Part shown: positions 59,853 to 64,000 of the stretch, in pieces | Layout of the letters: the number at the start of each line of letters is the position of its first letter | Position numbering within the stretch: position 1 is the stretch's first letter | NCBI GenBank assembly: GCA_910587635.1 | Contig: CAJUNB010000006.1 | Coordinates: 1-64,000 of the forward strand | Source of the DNA: an uncultured Lachnospiraceae bacterium | GTDB taxonomy: Bacteria; Bacillota; Clostridia; Lachnospirales; Lachnospiraceae | Reading direction: 5' to 3' | DNA length: 64,000 nt | Program-made: the position numbers and the translations under genes | Notes under the pieces: model-generated | Seen by the model: the letters and a program-made list of their open reading frames with translations, nothing else | Database searches by the model: none | What the model was told of the DNA's origin: nothing

Positions 59853-60818
59853 TTATTTTTTGATTCTTGACTCCAGCTTGGCCTGGATCACCTCAAAAAA
59901 TGCGGCGATGACTATAATTGCACCCGTAACGATATATTGATAGAAGGTATTGATATTCAGGATAATCATTCCTACCTTTAAAGCGGCCAGCAGCAGCGCG
60001 CCAAATACCGTCCCCAGTATGGAGCCTTTCCCGCCCGCCATACGGGAACCTCCTATGGCGCAGGCGGCGATGGCGTCCAATTCATAGCCTTCTCCCGCCG
60101 TGGGATTACCACTTCCCAGGTTAGATAAGCTGATAGAACCCGCCAAGGCAGCACAAAAACCGCAAATCATATAAGCTCTTATCTTTACCCAGTCGATACT
60201 GACGCCGGAAAGCCGCGCCGCCTCTTCATTTCCGCCTACAGCGTACAGATAGTTTCCAAGTCTCGTCTTTGCAAGGAGGATTCCCATGACCACTGCAATC
60301 GCCAGAAACACGAAAACATAAATATAGATTCCGTTGGAAAGTTTGGTATTGAACAATACCCGATAACCATCTGGCACGCCGATAATGGGAACACCGTCCG
60401 TCACCACATACGCCACGCCCCGGAAAATATCCATTGTACCAAGCGTAGCAATAAACGGCTGTAATTTCAGCTTCGTAACAAAGATACCATTCAGACATCC
60501 TGCTGCACATCCCATCAATAATCCTACGAAAAGAGAAGCAATCGGATCCCAGCCGGAAGTAGTCATCTTGGCGATAGCAACGATGACAATACCGTAAACG
60601 GCTCCTACCGAAAGGTCGATTCCCCCGGTCATAATCGCAAACGTCATACCTACTGCAATAATGCCGTTAATTGTCGACTGCTGAAGAATCAGCAGAAAAT
60701 TATCCCAACTCATATAGGACGCGTCGATTATTGCAAAAAACAGATAGATCAAAACGATACCAACCAGCGTCACCAACTCTCTTTTATTATGGTTAATTAT
60801 TTTTTGAACTCTGTTCAT
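59853..60818 (-). CDS. Ribose-type sugar ABC permease (RbsC-like)
   Basis: About 321 residues, roughly ten membrane segments; GGIDLSVGAVYGI, PTAGEGYELDAIAACAIGGSRMAGGKGSIL are RbsC hallmarks. The ATG at 60818 has AGGAGG nine bases upstream; an ATG at 60824 overlaps the RbsA stop as ATGA, so translation is coupled to the ATPase. Confidence 0.9.
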   Translation of the reverse strand: MNRVQKIINHNKRELVTLVGIVLIYLFFAIIDASYMSWDNFLLILQQSTINGIIAVGMTFAIMTGGIDLSVGAVYGIVIVAIAKMTTSGWDPIASLFVGLLMGCAAGCLNGIFVTKLKLQPFIATLGTMDIFRGVAYVVTDGVPIIGVPDGYRVLFNTKLSNGIYIYVFVFLAIAVVMGILLAKTRLGNYLYAVGGNEEAARLSGVSIDWVKIRAYMICGFCAALAGSISLSNLGSGNPTAGEGYELDAIAACAIGGSRMAGGKGSILGTVFGALLLAALKVGMIILNINTFYQYIVTGAIIVIAAFFEVIQAKLESRIKK

Positions 60819-60820
60819 AA

Positions 60821-62311
60821 TCATTTTCCTCCTATCGCATATTCCATCGCCAGTTCTTCGCTGAACATCTCTCTTTCGATTTCACCTGTCTTATTCCCTT
60901 CACACATCACAATGACCCTGTCGCTGATGCCCAGCACTTCCGGCATATCAGAAGAAATAACGATGACCGCTCCTCCTGCCTGTGCAAATTCCTCTATGAG
61001 ACGATAAATTTCCACTCTTGCCCCTACATCGACACCTTTTGTCGGTTCGTCAAATATCAGTACCTCCACATCCGTGGAAAGCCATCTGCCTATGATCACT
61101 TTCTGCTGATTGCCGCCAGACATATTGGCGGTAAGAATATCCGCTTTGGGAGGATGAATTGCCAGTTCCTGAATATATTTTTCACAATTTTTTCTTTTTT
61201 TACCGGAATCTACAAATATCCCTGTTAAATATTTTTGCAGACTGGAAATTGCCATATTATCAATATTGGTAGACAGATTTAAAAATCCCTGCGTCTTCCG
61301 ATCTTCCGGCAAAATTCCTATTCCATGTTTCAGCGCATCTCTGGAATTACGGAAATGCATTTCCTTGCCGTTCAGATACAGCCTGCCACCCCTTTTGGGG
61401 TCAATACCGCAGACGGCCCGCATCAGCTCTGTTCTCCCGGCCCCTACTAGTCCTGAAAACCCCAATATTTCTCCTCTGTGAAGTTCAAAACTCACATGAT
61501 GAAATTTTTCTCCGCTATAATTTTCTACCTTCAAAACCACCTCTTCCGTGGCCATACAGGGGTTGGTACGGCTTGCAAGCGCATCCACGTCCCGTCCTAC
61601 CATCGACCTGATCAAACTTCTCCGATCAGTCTCAGCTACTTTCAAAGTTGTAATAAAATCACCGTCTCTTAAAATTGTCGCCCGATCGCAGATCTGAAAG
61701 ATCTCCTCCAGTCTATGACTGACATACAGTATTGTAATTCCCCGTTTTTTTAACTCCCCTATGACCTTGAACAGATTTTCTGTCTCTTTGATGGACAGCG
61801 AGGCGGTAGGTTCATCCAATGAAATAATTTTGGAATCGTAATACAACGCCTTGGCAATGGCCATCATCTGCATTTCTCCCGCGGACAGCGCCCCGGCCTT
61901 TGTCTCCGAACGGAAACGGCATCCAAGCTGCTCCAATATCTCATCTACTTCCTGATTTAACCTTTTTCTATTTACAAATCCTGCTTTTGACGGCTCATGC
62001 CCCAGCGCGACATTTTCCCCTACACTAATATCCTTTACCACATTCGTTTCCTGATGAACTTTGGAAATCTTCCCATTAATAATGGCGTCATTGGGATTTT
62101 TAAAATGAACTTCATTTCCGAATAATTTTACTTTCCCCTCATATTCCGTATAAATTCCATGTAAAATATTCAGTAACGTAGATTTTCCCGCACCGTTTTC
62201 TCCAAGCAGGGCATGCGCCTCTCCGGGATGAATGGAAAAGCTGATGTCTTTCAGAACATGGACACCCGGAAAATATTTATTTATTTTTTCAAATTCGATT
62301 GCTTCGGCCAT
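60821..62311 (-). CDS. Ribose-type sugar ABC ATPase with two nucleotide-binding domains (RbsA-like)
   Basis: About 496 residues. The first domain has Walker A GENGAGKST and signature LSAGEMQ. The second has the degenerate GLVGAGRTEL loop normal for RbsA and signature MSGGNQQK, with DEPTKGVDVGAR. ATG 62311 is favoured over 62317 since GAGG is seven bases upstream. It energises uptake with RbsC and the binding protein. Confidence 0.92.
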   Translation of the reverse strand: MAEAIEFEKINKYFPGVHVLKDISFSIHPGEAHALLGENGAGKSTLLNILHGIYTEYEGKVKLFGNEVHFKNPNDAIINGKISKVHQETNVVKDISVGENVALGHEPSKAGFVNRKRLNQEVDEILEQLGCRFRSETKAGALSAGEMQMMAIAKALYYDSKIISLDEPTASLSIKETENLFKVIGELKKRGITILYVSHRLEEIFQICDRATILRDGDFITTLKVAETDRRSLIRSMVGRDVDALASRTNPCMATEEVVLKVENYSGEKFHHVSFELHRGEILGFSGLVGAGRTELMRAVCGIDPKRGGRLYLNGKEMHFRNSRDALKHGIGILPEDRKTQGFLNLSTNIDNMAISSLQKYLTGIFVDSGKKRKNCEKYIQELAIHPPKADILTANMSGGNQQKVIIGRWLSTDVEVLIFDEPTKGVDVGARVEIYRLIEEFAQAGGAVIVISSDMPEVLGISDRVIVMCEGNKTGEIEREMFSEELAMEYAIGGK

Positions 62312-62374
62312 TATCATACCTCATTTCTGCGGGACGGTATAACCGCCCCACAAGTTTGTTATTTCATTTATTAT

Positions 62375-63571
62375 TTACTCAAATTCCGCATCACTCCATC
62401 CGATTACTGTTGCGGGATCGGAATCAATGTTTTCACTGCTGATCAGCGCCTGCGGTGTCCATACCACCTTCGGCATATCCTGACCGTTTAACTGGCGAAG
62501 CATATATTCCATGGATACCATTCCCACATAATACGGGAAAGAATCTACTGTGGCGTCCTGGCCGCCGTTGCGGATGGACTCGTACGCTTCGGAATCTCCG
62601 TCCACGCCTACGACATAGACATGAACGCCGCTTTCCTTTTCATATTCTCTGACTGCTTCCACCGCACCCAACGCCATGTCATCGTTATTACTGAAAATAG
62701 CGTCCAAGTCAGGATACTGTGTCAGCCATGTCTCTGTCAGCTCTTTAGATGTCTGACGATCCCAATCGGCGCTCTGCTGTGCCACTACCTCAATATTCGG
62801 CGCAATCTCCGCCATCGTATCGACAAAACCTGCCGTCCTCTCCCGGGCTGCATAGGCAGATACTTTTCCGATAATAACCGCTACCTGACCTTCATAATTC
62901 AGTTTTTCCGCAATCCACTCTGCTGCCAGAACGCCGTTCTGATATGCGTTCGGCCCTACGAAGTAATTGGTATTCTGTGCCACGCCATCGTTGACATTGA
63001 CAGCCACCGTCTCTCCATTGTTGCATGTATCCACTGCAGATGTCAGGTTGGAATCGGAGATCGGGCTGAACAAGATACCATTGTATCCTTTGTTTATCAT
63101 GTTGTTCATCGCCGTCAACTGTCCTTCTTCGTCACTTTCATTCTGTGCGCCCTGTACATCCACCGTAATGTTGACGCCTGCTTTTTCTCCCATAAGAGCA
63201 CCGCACTCCTCATACCCTTTTTTCAGAGATTGCCAGAACTCGTTCTGAAGCTGTTTGACAAGGCCGCCGACTACCATGCCGTCCTGAAGCGCAGGCATCG
63301 CGCCATACTGCTGCCTCATTTCCGTCCAGTCAATTCCGTTCGGATCTTTATCAGGATCAAATTCTGCTGTGGAAGCTTCCTGCGCTTCTCCGGCACTTTC
63401 CTGCGTCCCTTCTTCCGTACTCTGGGCCGCTTCCGGCTCCCCTGCGTCCGTCGTATCCGCCGCCTGCTCTGTGGAAGCCCCAGATTCATCGGACGCGGCC
63501 GAACCACAGCCACAGACCGACAGTACCATTGACAGTACGAGTCCCATTACCAATAATTTTTTCTTTTTCAT
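62375..63571 (-). CDS. Ribose-type sugar-binding lipoprotein (RbsB-like)
   Basis: About 398 residues: lipobox SVCGC followed by GSAASDES, a long acidic Ala/Glu/Thr linker (about 26-68), and a periplasmic-binding-protein type 1 domain (VGGLVKQLQNEFWQSLKKGY, NKGYNGILFSPISDSNLTSA, FSNNDDMALGAVEAVREYEK). The DMALGA motif is typical of ribose/galactose-type proteins. The ligand is not predictable. Confidence 0.9.
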   Translation of the reverse strand: MKKKKLLVMGLVLSMVLSVCGCGSAASDESGASTEQAADTTDAGEPEAAQSTEEGTQESAGEAQEASTAEFDPDKDPNGIDWTEMRQQYGAMPALQDGMVVGGLVKQLQNEFWQSLKKGYEECGALMGEKAGVNITVDVQGAQNESDEEGQLTAMNNMINKGYNGILFSPISDSNLTSAVDTCNNGETVAVNVNDGVAQNTNYFVGPNAYQNGVLAAEWIAEKLNYEGQVAVIIGKVSAYAARERTAGFVDTMAEIAPNIEVVAQQSADWDRQTSKELTETWLTQYPDLDAIFSNNDDMALGAVEAVREYEKESGVHVYVVGVDGDSEAYESIRNGGQDATVDSFPYYVGMVSMEYMLRQLNGQDMPKVVWTPQALISSENIDSDPATVIGWSDAEFE

Positions 63572-63596
63572 ACGTTTTCTCCTTTTTTCTTTTCTA

Positions 63597-64000
63597 TTAT
63601 GAAGCAAGGATATCGATTAGGAACTGCTGTGAAGCAACCCCATCGTTCCTGCTTATCACCGTTTCAAAGGCTTCCATCCCTATTTTGTCAATCAGAGCGG
63701 AAATCTTTTTGAACGTAGCGATATTTGCATTTATTTCCGCCTCGGTATCTTCTCTCACCGGAAAGCTGTCAAAAAATACAACGCCGTCATAATGATATTT
63801 TTTCAAATAATACACAAATTCTATACTTTGGCTCAGATTCACCGCGCCAAAGATCAAACCACTGTCCATGGAACTGTATCCGTCATTCATATGCAGTCCG
63901 AACAGTCTCCCCTTTTTCGCTGCCAGCGCCAGCGCATAGGCCGGATTATCATGTTTCATCAGCATATGGCAGAAATCTAACGTGACGCCCACATTATCCC
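63597..64000 (-). CDS. Xylose-isomerase-like TIM-barrel sugar isomerase/epimerase, C-terminal part
   Basis: Only the last 130 or so residues are in the window; the frame is open through the edge (GDNVGVTLDFCHMLM). VTLDFCH and GLHMNDGYSSMDSG are metal- and substrate-binding segments of the xylose-isomerase-like TIM-barrel family, which includes tagatose/allulose 3-epimerases and several rare-sugar isomerases. It lies 25 bp upstream of the binding protein and is probably the preceding gene of the same operon. Confidence 0.78.
   Translation of the reverse strand, partial: DNVGVTLDFCHMLMKHDNPAYALALAAKKGRLFGLHMNDGYSSMDSGLIFGAVNLSQSIEFVYYLKKYHYDGVVFFDSFPVREDTEAEINANIATFKKISALIDKIGMEAFETVISRNDGVASQQFLIDILAS

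Overview
The window looks like chromosomal DNA of a gut Lachnospiraceae bacterium (Clostridium cluster XIVa, Blautia/Ruminococcus-like). This is inferred from AGGAGG-type ribosome-binding sites, sigma-A-like promoters, lipoproteins with clostridial-type lipoboxes, a T-box leader, a Trp-type ABC importer, many carbohydrate ABC/AraC loci, and a decayed mobilizable element carrying TnpW and an Rpn-family nuclease. No rRNA, tRNA, CRISPR array or prophage was seen.

Layout. 1-275: left end of an IS200/IS605 element with the first codons of TnpA. 325-6503: housekeeping singletons (degenerate GGDEF protein, Glu/Thr-rich lipoprotein, cytidylate-kinase-like protein, ABC-F ATPase, PHP phosphoesterase, Cof-type HAD phosphatase, small acidic protein). 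6243-13926: a long minus-strand operon running pheA - DUF815 ATPase - Ppx/GppA-HD - ppk1 - maf - HAD phosphatase - small acidic protein, which combines phenylalanine synthesis with polyphosphate turnover. 14287-15300: a secreted/anchored DUF5050-like protein. 15412-20323: a folate operon (folC, folE, HD hydrolase, folP, folB-folK fusion) followed by a frameshifted DUF1266 gene. 20786-23340: the relic of a mobilizable element. 23479-25534: nitroreductase, then pyrB-pyrI. 25679-28965: a trpXYZ-like ABC importer under a tryptophan T-box, with an 80-bp tandem duplication between the T-box terminator and the first gene.

29153-42809: an HD hydrolase, a YdeI-family pseudogene, an alpha-galactoside locus (binding protein, two permeases, GH36 alpha-galactosidase, divergent AraC regulator and a PHP protein), then YlmH, an L,D-transpeptidase, Hsp20, a lipoprotein and an iron-sulfur flavoprotein. 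42914-55566: a beta-glucoside phosphorolysis locus. A binding protein, two permeases and a domain-permuted GH3 enzyme are transcribed one way; two different GH94 phosphorylases are transcribed the other way from an intergenic region with a 21-bp-arm inverted repeat. An AraC regulator and a maltose-acetyltransferase-type enzyme close the locus. 55617-58458: a degenerate HNH-like protein, a ROK kinase and a DeoR regulator, preceded by a long structured leader with 99-bp tandem repeats. 58901-64000: a ribose-type sugar ABC importer with a PfkB kinase and the end of a TIM-barrel sugar isomerase/epimerase, for an unidentified sugar.

The most unusual material lies between genes: two GC-rich tandem-repeat blocks placed in leaders (28511 and 58466), palindromes at 48744, 40444 and 58759, and a triple TGTAATAT-type site upstream of hsp20. 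Among proteins, the degenerate HNH protein, the ABC-F protein with altered signature and P-loop motifs, and the two-GH94 locus stand out. Nothing here amounts to a clear new defence or mobile system.
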